Shown one piece after another: positions 47,263 to 54,885 of a DNA stretch of 64,000 nt (position 1 is its first letter; each line of letters starts with the position of its first letter). The position numbers and the translations under genes were made by a program. The stretch covers positions 310,001 to 374,000 of the forward strand of contig CAWAET010000007.1 of the NCBI GenBank assembly GCA_963781065.1, written 5' to 3'. The notes beneath the pieces are model-generated. The model was not told the origin of the DNA. It saw only the letters and a program-made list of their open reading frames with translations, and did no database searches. This stretch comes from CALZJC01 sp963781065. GTDB taxonomy: Bacteria > Acidobacteriota > Thermoanaerobaculia > Multivoradales > JAHEKO01.

Positions 47263-48396
47263 ATGAGTGGGCCGGGCTCCCGCCGGCTGCGCTCGCTCGA
47301 CGTCTTTCGCGGCGCCACCATCGCCGGCATGATCCTGGTCAACACGCCGGGGGACTGGGGCAACGTCTACGCGCCGCTGCTGCACGCCGAGTGGCACGGC
47401 TGGACGCCGACCGACCTGGTCTTCCCGTTCTTCCTGTTTGCCGTCGGGGTGGCCATCCCGTTCGCCTTCACCCGGCGGCTCGAGGCTGCCGGCGGCGATC
47501 TCGGGCCGCTCTACCGGCAGATCCTGCGGCGGACGCTGATCCTGCTGGCGCTGGGGCTGTTCCTCACCTGGTTCCCCTTCATCGGCCGGGACTGGTCGAT
47601 GGCGCGGCTGCCGGGGGTGCTGCAGCGCATCGCGGTGGTCTACCTCTGCGCCTCGCTGGCGTTTCTGCATCTGCGCGCCCGCGGGCGCCTGATCCTCTCC
47701 GGCGGCCTGCTCGCCGGCTACTGGGCGGCGCTCGAGCTGGTGCCGGTGCCCGGCTTCGGCGCCGGCGACCTGGGGCCGGCCGGCAACCTGGCGGCCTGGG
47801 TCGACGCCAGTCTGCTGGGCGACCACGTCTGGCGGTACGCCCCGGGGCCGGCCGACCCCGAGGGCATCTTGAGCACCGTGCCGGCGGTGGTCTCGGCCCT
47901 GGCCGGGATCTTCGTCGGCGAGTGGCTGCGTTCGGATCGGGAGGCGCGGGACAAGCTGATCGGGCTGTTCGTCCAGGGCAACCTGCTGCTCGCCGCCGGC
48001 CTGGCCCTGGCCGGCTGGATGCCGCTCAACAAGAACCTCTGGACCAGCACCTACGTGCTGTTCACCACCGGTTTCGCGCTGGTGGTGCTGGCCGTGGCCT
48101 TCTACTTCATCGACCTGCGCAAGAACGACGGCTGGGCGCGGCCCTTCGAGATCTTCGGCATGAACTCCATCGTCGCCTACGTCGGCAGCGGCCTGATGGC
48201 CAGGATCCTGGGGCTGATCCGCTGGCAGGGCGCCGGCGGCGAGGCGGTGACGCTGCACGACTGGCTCTATGACGGGCTGCTGGCCTCGTGGCTGCCGCCC
48301 AAGGTCGCGTCGCTCGGCTGGGCGCTCGGGTTCGTGACGGTCTGGCTGGGCCTGGCTTGGGTGCTCTACCGAAAGAAGATCTTCATCAAGATCTAG
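47263..48396 (+). CDS. NagX/HGSNAT-like multipass acyltransferase (DUF5009/DUF1624 type)
   Basis: A 377-residue membrane protein from ATG 47263. The opening 'RLRSLDVFRGATIAGMILVNTPGDWGNVYAPLLHAEWHGWTPTDLVFPFFLFAVGVAIPF' is diagnostic of the heparan-alpha-glucosaminide N-acetyltransferase/NagX family, which moves acyl groups across the membrane onto sugars. The conserved H-A-x-W-H-G-W-T-P-T-D segment carries the proposed active-site His. About ten hydrophobic helices follow, with 'GWMPLNKNLWTSTYVLFTTG' and 'FGMNSIVAYVGS' also typical. A DUF819 transporter gene begins 25 bp downstream. Confidence 0.9.
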   Translation: MSGPGSRRLRSLDVFRGATIAGMILVNTPGDWGNVYAPLLHAEWHGWTPTDLVFPFFLFAVGVAIPFAFTRRLEAAGGDLGPLYRQILRRTLILLALGLFLTWFPFIGRDWSMARLPGVLQRIAVVYLCASLAFLHLRARGRLILSGGLLAGYWAALELVPVPGFGAGDLGPAGNLAAWVDASLLGDHVWRYAPGPADPEGILSTVPAVVSALAGIFVGEWLRSDREARDKLIGLFVQGNLLLAAGLALAGWMPLNKNLWTSTYVLFTTGFALVVLAVAFYFIDLRKNDGWARPFEIFGMNSIVAYVGSGLMARILGLIRWQGAGGEAVTLHDWLYDGLLASWLPPKVASLGWALGFVTVWLGLAWVLYRKKIFIKI

Positions 48397-48421
48397 CCTG
48401 AGCTTCCGACAGCGCCTGCCG

Positions 48422-49604
48422 ATGATCACTGATCCGACCTCGCTGTTTGTCTACCTGGCGTGCTTGCTGGCCGCCATCCAGTGGGCGAGCGGGCGGCCTT
48501 GGCTGCGGCGGCTGTTTCTGGTGACGCCGGCGGTGCTCTACGTCTATTTTCTGCCTACCGTCGGCACCGCCCTGGGAGTCAGCCCGGCCGCCTCGCCGGC
48601 CTACGACTGGATGGTGCGCTATCTGCTGCCGTTCAGCCTGATGCTGCTGATGGTGACGGTCGACGTCAAGGCGATCCTGCGGCTCGGCGGCACGGCGCTG
48701 GTGATGATGCTGGCGGGCTCGGCCGGGATCATCGTCGGCGGCCCGCTGGCGCTGGCGGTCTTCGGCGGCTGGCTGCCGCCCGACGCCTGGAAGGGGCTGG
48801 CGGCGCTGTCGGGCAGCTGGATCGGCGGCTCGGCCAATCTGGTGGCGATCAAGGAGGCGATCGGCACCCCCGACGCGCTGCTGGGGCCGATCATCGTCGT
48901 CGACACCCTGGTGGCCTACAGCTGGATGGGCGTCCTGCTGGTGATGAGCGGCTACCAGCGGCGCTACGACGCCTGGGTGGGGGCGGATACCAGCGCGCTC
49001 GAGGCGGTGCAGGCGCGGCTGAGCGGCGCCGAGGCGCACCGGCGCCCGATCACGCTGGCCGACCTGACCTTCATCCTGGCGCTCGGTCTCGCCGGCGCCG
49101 CGGCCTGCGTCTGGGTCGGCGACCGGCTGCCCAGCCTCGGCGACCCGACGATCATCAGCCACACCACCTGGACCGTCATCCTGGTCACCGCGCTCGGCCT
49201 GGCGCTGTCGTTCACGCCCCTGGCCCGGCTCGAGCGGGCCGGCGCCTCGCGGATCGGCTACCTCGCCCTCTACCTGATGCTCGCGGCCATCGGTGCCCAG
49301 GCCGACCTGGCCGCCGTCCTCGAGCTGCCGCTCCTGCTGGCGGCGGGCGTCCTCTGGGTGCTGGTCCACATCGTCGTGCTGCTCGATCGTCGGCCGGCTG
49401 ATCCGCGCGCCGCTGTTCTTCGTCGCCACCGGCAGCATGGCCAACATCGGCGGCACCGTCTCGGCGCCGGTCGTGGCCTCGGTCTTCAACCCCGCCCTGG
49501 CGCCGGTCGGGGTGCTGATGGGCGTGTCGGGGTATGTCGTGGGGATCTACGGCAGCCTGCTGTGCGCCTGGCTGCTGTCGATCGTGGCGCAGGCGGCCCA
49601 CTGA
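48422..49604 (+). CDS. DUF819 family membrane protein (frameshifted)
   Basis: 393 residues when one extra base at 49385 is removed. It has about ten membrane helices with the DUF819 signatures 'GSWIGGSANLVAIKEAIG', 'IIVVDTLVAYSWMGVLL' and, after the frame break, 'APLFFVATGSMANIGGTVSAPVVASVFNPALAPVGVLMGVSGYVVGIYGS'. It is probably a transporter of unknown substrate. The restored stop (TGA 49602-49604) lies inside the left attachment repeat of the integrated element, so the gene end was preserved by the insertion. It lies 25 bp after the NagX-like gene. Confidence 0.87.
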
Positions 49605-49615
49605 ATGGGGTTCAG
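49600..49615 (+). other. Left attachment site
   Basis: ACTGAATGGGGTTCAG, identical to 54829-54844. Its centre is the inverted repeat CTGAA-TGGGG-TTCAG, the shape of a tyrosine-recombinase core site with a 5-bp spacer. It contains the TGA stop codon of the DUF819 gene. Confidence 0.8.
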
Positions 49616-49626
49616 AAGGGCTGTTT

Positions 49627-49655
49627 CGTAAGTGCCTGTATGGGTGGCACTTACG
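49627..49655. repeat. Perfect inverted repeat just inside the left end
   Basis: CGTAAGTGCC and its exact complement GGCACTTACG separated by 9 bp. It could be a recombinase accessory site or a terminator stem; there is no U-tract. Confidence 0.55.
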
Positions 49656-49671
49656 ACGAGCCCAACTGGCT

Positions 49672-49688
49672 CAGTACATTTCTGGTAC
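49672..49688 (+). other. Candidate recombinase arm site, left
   Basis: CAGTACATTTCTGGTAC. A 16/17 match (one transition) occurs in the same orientation at 54683-54699, near the other end of the element. Each is itself an inverted repeat (GTAC...GTAC). Subterminal repeats of this kind are typical arm-type binding sites. Confidence 0.5.
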
Positions 49689-49811
49689 TACTTCTCGACC
49701 CCTAGCTTCTGGCCTCCTCTTGCGGCGCACCTCACGACACCAATGATACCGACGCGTAACGGTTCTTGACAGTCAGGTCCGGCGCGAAACGCCGTCAGCG
49801 GCAGCGAATTC

Positions 49812-50381
49812 TCAGCCGGCCTGCCTGACCCAGTCTCTGATGTTGACGCCAATACGCTCAAGATCCTGGCGTTCGAGTTGCCCTCCGTGCATAACGATGT
49901 TCCTCGACCGCTCGAGCACACTCAGCGTTGCCTTGGCCCACTCAAGGTCAGTCAGTACATCCTCGAAGACCGGCCAGTTGGTTGCGATGATGGAAGAGAG
50001 GTCTCCGAAGTCGCAGTACTCGATGTCTGCGCCGCCACGCGCTCCGTGCCAGCGGAACTTCGCTTCCTCCTCGATTCGACCCTTCACCTTGTTTTGGACC
50101 TTCGTTGGCACCTTCGACCACCACACTTCCTCATGTTCCTCCGCCATCGCAGTACTGACAAAGTGCCGAACCGAGTTCTCGAAAGCGTGCAACGCAGTGT
50201 AGACGATCGCCATCCGTTGAGCGCCAACAACGCGTTCTGAATCTAGCAACTCGAAGGACAAAGCTGCCCTTACCTTCTCGGCGTCCTCCGGTCCGAAAGA
50301 CCGCCGCGTTCTCCGCCCAACCTTGTCGAGGCTCTCCTCGGTTAAGACGCCTCGATAGACGAAGTCGTAGAGATCGTTCAT
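49812..50381 (-). CDS. Swt1-type HEPN domain protein (putative ribonuclease toxin)
   Basis: A 189-residue, mainly helical soluble protein. 'AIVYTALHAFENSVRHFVS' and the C-terminal 'LSVLERSRNIVMHGGQL' are the two helices of a HEPN domain. The R-N-I-V-M-H stretch (about residue 163) fits the catalytic R-x4-H of HEPN RNases, and the length and order resemble Swt1-family HEPN proteins. Its start overlaps the end of the upstream DUF5343 gene by 4 bp (ATGA), so the two are translated together. Likely an abortive-infection or toxin effector (inference). Confidence 0.8.
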   Translation of the reverse strand: MNDLYDFVYRGVLTEESLDKVGRRTRRSFGPEDAEKVRAALSFELLDSERVVGAQRMAIVYTALHAFENSVRHFVSTAMAEEHEEVWWSKVPTKVQNKVKGRIEEEAKFRWHGARGGADIEYCDFGDLSSIIATNWPVFEDVLTDLEWAKATLSVLERSRNIVMHGGQLERQDLERIGVNIRDWVRQAG

Positions 50382-51043
50382 CGCGGCTTGCCCAGGTGAG
50401 AGCGAAGGCTCTTGAAGATGGCGTCGAATACGGCCTGGTCACGGCTTTCAGGCAGCACGATGTTGATGTGGTACTGCAGGCCTGCGAGCGACAGGCCCGG
50501 CAGGCCTGCATCTGCTGGCAGCTCTTCCGGAATCTGCGGCTCCCCCTTGGGCTCAGTCTTCGACGCTGCTCTTTTCACCTTCGTTTCGCTCGGCGCGCGG
50601 CGAGCTGCTGTCTTGGACGGGGTGAAGTCAGCGTACTCGCAGAGCGCGGCAAAGGTACTAGCGATCCGGCCGATGAGACCGTCTTTCTTGGCACCTTTGT
50701 ACAAGGTGCGGAGTTTGTTCTTGACTTCTTCCGTAGATAGCTCTTGAGCCTGTTTGTTCACTGCGAACAAGTCGGAATAGGCTTCTCGGATCCCATCAGC
50801 GACGACTCTCGCCGACTGCGATCGGTCGAGAAATTCGTAGTAGCGATCGGTCGGAACTCCATCGGCATCTAGGAAGCCAAGCTCCTTGAGCACGCTGATG
50901 AACTTCCGGTCGTTCGTGCTCTTGAACTCAAGGCTCTCCAAGAAGCGGACGGTGAACCGGTCGGGCGCTTCGGCGTCGAGCATTGCGTCGAAGTACGCCG
51001 ACACAGATCCAGGCTTCGTGGTGTAGCTGTCAGGTAGTGCCAT
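50378..51043 (-). CDS. DUF5343 domain protein
   Basis: A 221-residue soluble protein. The N-terminal 130 residues match DUF5343: 'YTTKPGSVSAYFDAMLDAEAPDRFTVRFLESLEFKSTNDRKFISVLKELGFLDADGVPTDRYYEFLD', then 'AYSDLFAV..AQELSTEEVKNKLRTLY'. A Lys/Arg/Pro/Glu-rich linker (145-180) leads to a C-terminal 'LAGLQYHINIVLPESRDQAVFDAIFKSLRSHL', a segment common at the ends of defence-island proteins paired with HEPN or ATPase partners. It overlaps the HEPN gene start by 4 bp. Probable partner or antitoxin of the HEPN protein; the role is not established. Confidence 0.82.
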   Translation of the reverse strand: MALPDSYTTKPGSVSAYFDAMLDAEAPDRFTVRFLESLEFKSTNDRKFISVLKELGFLDADGVPTDRYYEFLDRSQSARVVADGIREAYSDLFAVNKQAQELSTEEVKNKLRTLYKGAKKDGLIGRIASTFAALCEYADFTPSKTAARRAPSETKVKRAASKTEPKGEPQIPEELPADAGLPGLSLAGLQYHINIVLPESRDQAVFDAIFKSLRSHLGKPR

Positions 51044-51549
51044 GATGCTCCCCTTCGGTCGGACTACATAGTGGCAGACGGGTCTGGGAAGTCGCTTTGA
51101 TCAAGCATACATCGGCCCCCGGGAGATTCTCGCGAGCCTCGCCTCGTGAGGCCGCGAGAGGCTCCTGCCAAGTGGAGGTGTCGTTAGGGACGCGCAGTTC
51201 TAGGTTCCCGCCTAGGCTGCCAGAGGCCGCCCAGCTAGCGCTTCCGCCTTCGTCTCGACTCAGCTCCGCAAGGGGGCGCCTGCTGGGCTGCAGACCCGCC
51301 CAGTCCTTGGTTCAGCTGTGAGCGGGCAACTGACAGGCGATCATCCGGCACCAAGCCCTGACTTCCAACGAAGACGCCTCGGGAAGACAGTAACTCACCC
51401 CGCCGCGGGGGTTCACAGTCCTGTGTCTGCCGTTGCCAGACCCTTAACCTCTCGATATGGCCTTCGTCTTGGTCGTCTCGACTGTGCGAGCGGACAGAAG
51501 AGCGGAAGAGGGCGACCACTAACCCTGCCTCGGCCGGGTGTTGGTCGAT
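51044..51549. other. 506-bp gene-free stretch inside the element
   Basis: Only short, unconvincing frames on both strands. The first 60 bp (51044-51110) are AT-richer and should hold the DUF5343/HEPN promoter. No repeat or structured RNA was recognised in the remainder. Confidence 0.4.
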
Positions 51550-52743
51550 TCAGTGCGACCACGGGAGTCCCTCGGCGCGCTCGATGTCATTGACCCGTAG
51601 GGCCGGCCTACCGATCAGCAACGGGGCGGCTCCGATCTGGATCAGCCGGTACGGCCGACGGTATATCGAGTCCTTGAATCGTTCAACGCGAGCGATCTCA
51701 ACGCCAGCAGCAATCAGCGTGTAGGCAACCAGCTTCGCTTCGTCCGGGCTCACTTCCTGTCCGACCCAGAGGGAATTCGTCTGAAGAAAGTTCTTCGGCT
51801 CCTGCTTCAGGAGCCGGAATCCGTAGGCCTCCAATCTCGACAGCGCGACGCTCAGATCGGCGGCCTCTCTCCGCTTGGTGAAATACCAGATCTCCGTCCC
51901 CTGAAGACGACTGCGAGGAATCTCCGACGCGAGGGCATCTGCAAGCTCGCGGGCTCTCCGCATCTCCTTCCCGGTTGGGCCAGAGAAGTAGACGAAATAG
52001 GCCACCGCGATCAGCAGTCCAGTCAGCGCGATGACCGACCACAGGATCCACCGGCGCCGAGTCTTGACAGCGTCCACCGGCGGCTCAGGCTTATCGTCTG
52101 CTTCGTCTTGCTGGCGCCTCTCTTCCTCCTCGCCGGCCGGGGCCTTACGCTTCGCCTCCTCGGCGGCCCGAGTCTTACGCTTCGCCTCCTCGGCGGCCCG
52201 AGCCTCACGCTTCGCCTCCCTGTCGGCCTCCGCCTGCAACTTCGCGAGTCGTTTCTTGGCCAACCGCACTATCTTGTCGGCTGCCAAGGAGTAGTGGCGC
52301 TCCCGGTCCGCTGCTTTGTCTAGCGACATCAGCGGCATCTCAGGGTCGTTGATCCCCTGATAGTCGCTGACTCCCACCTCGAAATCACCGCCGTCACCGT
52401 TCTCGACTCGAATGCGGAAAGAGGAGGCCGCGCAGTGCCTAATGTACAGGCAGGCGATCGTGGTGTCTCCACGCTTTGCTGCCAAAGCAGCCTTCGGGAT
52501 TTCGATTGTCTTGACGTATTCGCTAATCAGGAAATCCGCAGATACGAGTAGAACTACGACTAGAGCTCGGTCCATCTCCTCTTTGATGCGCTCGCTCCAT
52601 TCCTGGCCTACATCGATGCTGGTGTCAGCAAAGACGCGAACGGCCGGCGGCTCGCCGAGGATCACCCCTAGGTGCTTGAGCAGCTCGTCCCGACTGCTCT
52701 TGTCTTCTCTTGCGTAGCTGATGAAGATCGAGTCGCGGCTCAT
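51550..52743 (-). CDS. TIR domain - coiled coil - transmembrane protein
   Basis: A 397-residue protein from ATG 52743 (MSRDSIFISYAREDK). Residues 4-140 are a TIR domain: 'IFISYAREDKSSRDELLKHLGVIL', 'VRVFADTSIDVGQEWSERIKEEMDRALVVVLLVSADFLISEYVKTIEIPKA', with Glu in the last helix where TIR NADases have their catalytic Glu. An Ala/Glu/Lys/Arg coiled coil built from 10-residue repeats (165-215) leads to one transmembrane helix ('WILWSVIALTGLLIAVAYFVYF', about 228-249). An unknown C-terminal domain then follows ('ELADALASEIPRSRLQGTEIWYFTKRREAADLSVALSRL'), predicted outside the membrane. TIR proteins in such islands act as NAD-consuming or signalling defence effectors. Confidence 0.83.
   Translation of the reverse strand: MSRDSIFISYAREDKSSRDELLKHLGVILGEPPAVRVFADTSIDVGQEWSERIKEEMDRALVVVLLVSADFLISEYVKTIEIPKAALAAKRGDTTIACLYIRHCAASSFRIRVENGDGGDFEVGVSDYQGINDPEMPLMSLDKAADRERHYSLAADKIVRLAKKRLAKLQAEADREAKREARAAEEAKRKTRAAEEAKRKAPAGEEEERRQQDEADDKPEPPVDAVKTRRRWILWSVIALTGLLIAVAYFVYFSGPTGKEMRRARELADALASEIPRSRLQGTEIWYFTKRREAADLSVALSRLEAYGFRLLKQEPKNFLQTNSLWVGQEVSPDEAKLVAYTLIAAGVEIARVERFKDSIYRRPYRLIQIGAAPLLIGRPALRVNDIERAEGLPWSH
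52145..52204 (-). repeat. Tandem 30-bp repeat in the TIR gene
   Basis: Two nearly identical 30-bp units (52145-52174, 52175-52204) followed by a partial third. Each encodes a ten-residue A-x-E-E-A-K-R-K-x-R coiled-coil unit. Copy number could vary between strains by slippage. Confidence 0.75.
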
Positions 52744-53465
52744 CTGCGTCCCACTATTCGTCCCCGCGAAACTCGCGAGTGCAGGCCAGTATTGGTCGAG
52801 CGGCGCCACATCACCGGCGAGCCGAAGCCCTCAATGGCAATCGCCAACTACGCGGCCCACCTTCGATCCAGGTTTAGCTGGGCAAGCTATCGCTTCCGTG
52901 GTCGCGCCGCCTCCGTTGCCAGTTCCTGACACCGAGTGTAGCGGGGAACCGCGGCTGGCACCACTGCCCCGCCAGCGTGGGGCGCGCCCGCGCTGCTCAG
53001 GATTTGAAGCGGTGCCTCCGCCAGCCTGCACTGGATTCTCGGACGAAGGTGCCTATTCGTGCACTCGCCTGAAAAGGTCGAGGACGAAGGAATGGAGAGG
53101 CTTGGCACCGCCGAGCCCCCTGCAGGCCAGCCCTGGCGCGTGGGCCGCAGTCGCAGTTATCGGGCGCAGACAGTGCGACCGTACCCGAGGCCTGCCCGGG
53201 AGAGCGCCGAATGATGACGAATCTGTCGACCGTCCGCGAAGCCGCTTGTGGGGACTGACCTGTCGATTACGGATCGCCTTTCCGCGCTCCGAGCAGCCGA
53301 AGGCTGCGAGACCGCAGCCGGCTCCACCGGCGAGGAGCTTTGCGACTTTGGCGCTCCAGACGAAACTCGTCTGGGGCCACAAAGTCATTGCTCGCCTCCG
53401 TTGCCTAGCCTCCGTTGCTTAGCTTCGTCGCGGGAGTCATCTGATGCTCTGCGGCATCAGTCCTT
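52744..53465. other. 722-bp gene-free stretch between TIR and recombinase genes
   Basis: No frame looks coding. Recognisable structure: a two-step hairpin at 53344-53386; a 14-bp tandem repeat GCCTCCGTTGC(C/T)TA (53394-53407 and 53408-53421); and the same GCCTCCGTTGCC 12-mer once more at 52909-52920. It may contain the TIR promoter, recombinase terminator, or an undescribed RNA. Confidence 0.45.
53344..53386. terminator. Two-step hairpin downstream of the recombinase gene
   Basis: GACTTTG...CAAAGTC (7 bp) encloses CCAGACGA-AAC-TCGTCTGG (8 bp, 3-nt loop), with small internal bulges. It lies about 80 bp after the leftward recombinase stop; there is no U-tract, so the terminator role is tentative. 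Confidence 0.4.
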
Positions 53466-54662
53466 CTAAGGTGCCGTTAGCGGTTCCTCCTCTGCGTTGG
53501 TGAGCCGGCGCAGATGCTCTCCAAGTGCCTCGGCGGCGGCTCTCTGAGAGTCGTCTCTGCGAGCGCGATACACCCGGTCTGTGGTCTCGACATCCTTGTG
53601 GCCTGCCAGATCGGAGAGGATCTCGAGCGGTACGCCAGCCGGCACACCCTCGCTGACGAAGCTGTGCCGCAAGGTGTACGGCGTCGCCTTGTCGATCCCG
53701 GCCGAAGCACAGAGATCGTTCCACACCCTTCGGATGCACTTGACGTGGGAGCCCGCTTGTTTGCCGACGAAGACGTGGGGATTCCCGGTCAGCTGCTCCA
53801 GCCCGGCCAGGACCTGAAGCGCCGGATCGTTGAGCCAGATCACACGTCCACGATCCCGCTTGCCCGGCCGATCCGCCTTTGCCTTCGGAAGCCGGATCTG
53901 CTTCGCGCTGAGATCGACCCACTCCCACCGAAGCCCCAGGATCTCTCCGGGTCGACAGCCGGTGAAGATCAGCAGCTCGATGGCGGACAGCGACGGCTCT
54001 GGCAAGCTTCGAGTGCGCCTCGCTTCTGAGATCGCGGTGCCGAGACGCCGATACTCGTCGCTGCTCAGGTTTCGTCGCCGAGAGGGCTCGGGGTAGCGTT
54101 GTATTCCGCGCGTCGGGTTGCTGCCGCGCTCGCGCCAGCCCCAGAGTTCGGCGAGGTTGAACGCCTTGGACAGGAGCGCCAGGACCCGGTTGGCGGCGAA
54201 GGGTGTTGCCTCCATCGCCACGTGGAGGTCCTGGAGTTGCTCGGAGGTGATCTCGTGGACCAGGCGGTCGCCGAGCGCCGGGAGGACGTAGAGCCTCCAC
54301 ATCCGGTCGTCCTCACCGGCGCTCCTGGGCGCCTTGTGAGGCCGCGCATGGCGCCGCAGGTAGTCGGAGGCCAGGTCCTCCATGGTCTTGCGCGAGCGGG
54401 CGAACTGCTTGCCGCGCAGTAGGCCCAGGAGGAGCTTACGGGCCTCCTCGCGAGCGAGCCGCAGCGGGATCAGGTCGGTTCGGCCGATGGTGTGGGGCTT
54501 GCCGCGGTAGCGGACCACGTACTCCTTCTTGGTCCGGTAGACGCGGATGCCGAAGCCGCGCAGGCTGCGGCGGCTGCGGCCCTCCATGAGGTAGTAGGAG
54601 CTGCCGGTCGCAAACGGCGCCTCGCGGACGATCTTCGCGGTGAGCTTGGGGACGATGGCCAC
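53466..54662 (-). CDS. Tyrosine recombinase/integrase of the 49.6-54.8 kb element
   Basis: A 398-residue site-specific recombinase. An N-terminal DUF4102-like arm-binding part ('GFGIRVYRTKKEYVVRYRGKPHTIGR') is followed by a SAM-like core-binding domain ('WRLYVLPALGDRLVHEITSEQLQDLH') and a catalytic domain with Arg in 'LIFTGCRPGEILGLRW', 'TLRHSFVSEG' (H-x-x-R region) and 'LSDLAGHKDVETTDRVY' (His and nucleophile Tyr). GTG 54662 is chosen because CTGGAGG lies 7 bp upstream; the longer ATG start at 54740 would include an arm-type repeat. It should cut and join the 16-bp ACTGAATGGGGTTCAG sites. Confidence 0.92.
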   Translation of the reverse strand: MAIVPKLTAKIVREAPFATGSSYYLMEGRSRRSLRGFGIRVYRTKKEYVVRYRGKPHTIGRTDLIPLRLAREEARKLLLGLLRGKQFARSRKTMEDLASDYLRRHARPHKAPRSAGEDDRMWRLYVLPALGDRLVHEITSEQLQDLHVAMEATPFAANRVLALLSKAFNLAELWGWRERGSNPTRGIQRYPEPSRRRNLSSDEYRRLGTAISEARRTRSLPEPSLSAIELLIFTGCRPGEILGLRWEWVDLSAKQIRLPKAKADRPGKRDRGRVIWLNDPALQVLAGLEQLTGNPHVFVGKQAGSHVKCIRRVWNDLCASAGIDKATPYTLRHSFVSEGVPAGVPLEILSDLAGHKDVETTDRVYRARRDDSQRAAAEALGEHLRRLTNAEEEPLTAP

Positions 54663-54682
54663 AGTGCCTCCAGATCTGCGGG

Positions 54683-54699
54683 CAGTACATTTCCGGTAC
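54683..54699 (+). other. Candidate recombinase arm site, right
   Basis: CAGTACATTTCCGGTAC, 16/17 identical to 49672-49688 and just upstream of the recombinase start. A related GTACC-TGAGC-GTACT motif lies at 54796-54810. Binding here could also autoregulate the recombinase gene. Confidence 0.5.
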
Positions 54700-54828
54700 A
54701 CCGCGAACTCCGAAAGGAGCCGTAGACACCCGCGATCCACTGGAGGCCAGAAACAACATAAGTCAACTGTTTTAAATAACTTAGAGGGTCAAAGCGTACC
54801 TGAGCGTACTCGACCGAAACAGCCCGAA

Positions 54829-54844
54829 ACTGAATGGGGTTCAG
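54829..54844 (+). other. Right attachment site
   Basis: ACTGAATGGGGTTCAG, identical to 49600-49615. At this end the inverted arms extend to AACTGAA-TGGGG-TTCAGTT. Beyond it ordinary chromosome resumes with the CPBP gene. Confidence 0.8.
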
Positions 54845-54885
54845 TTGCCTCGATAGAGCCCGATCCGGAATCGCGCTGAACCCGC

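Larger units (their letters stand above)
49600..54844. mobile_element. Integrated element carrying HEPN/DUF5343 and TIR genes
   Basis: About 5.2 kb bounded by identical 16-bp direct repeats (49600-49615 and 54829-54844). It encodes a tyrosine recombinase next to the right end, a HEPN/DUF5343 pair and a TIR membrane protein, with two long gene-free stretches. Base composition is visibly less GC-biased than in the flanking genes. No replication, conjugation or capsid genes are present, so it is probably a satellite-like or minimal integrative element. The target is the 3' end of the DUF819 gene. Confidence 0.8.

Noticed and set aside
53376..53425. CRISPR-like array from the repeated GCCTCCGTTGC units
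   Set aside because: Only two adjacent copies with no spacers between them, and no cas gene in the window.
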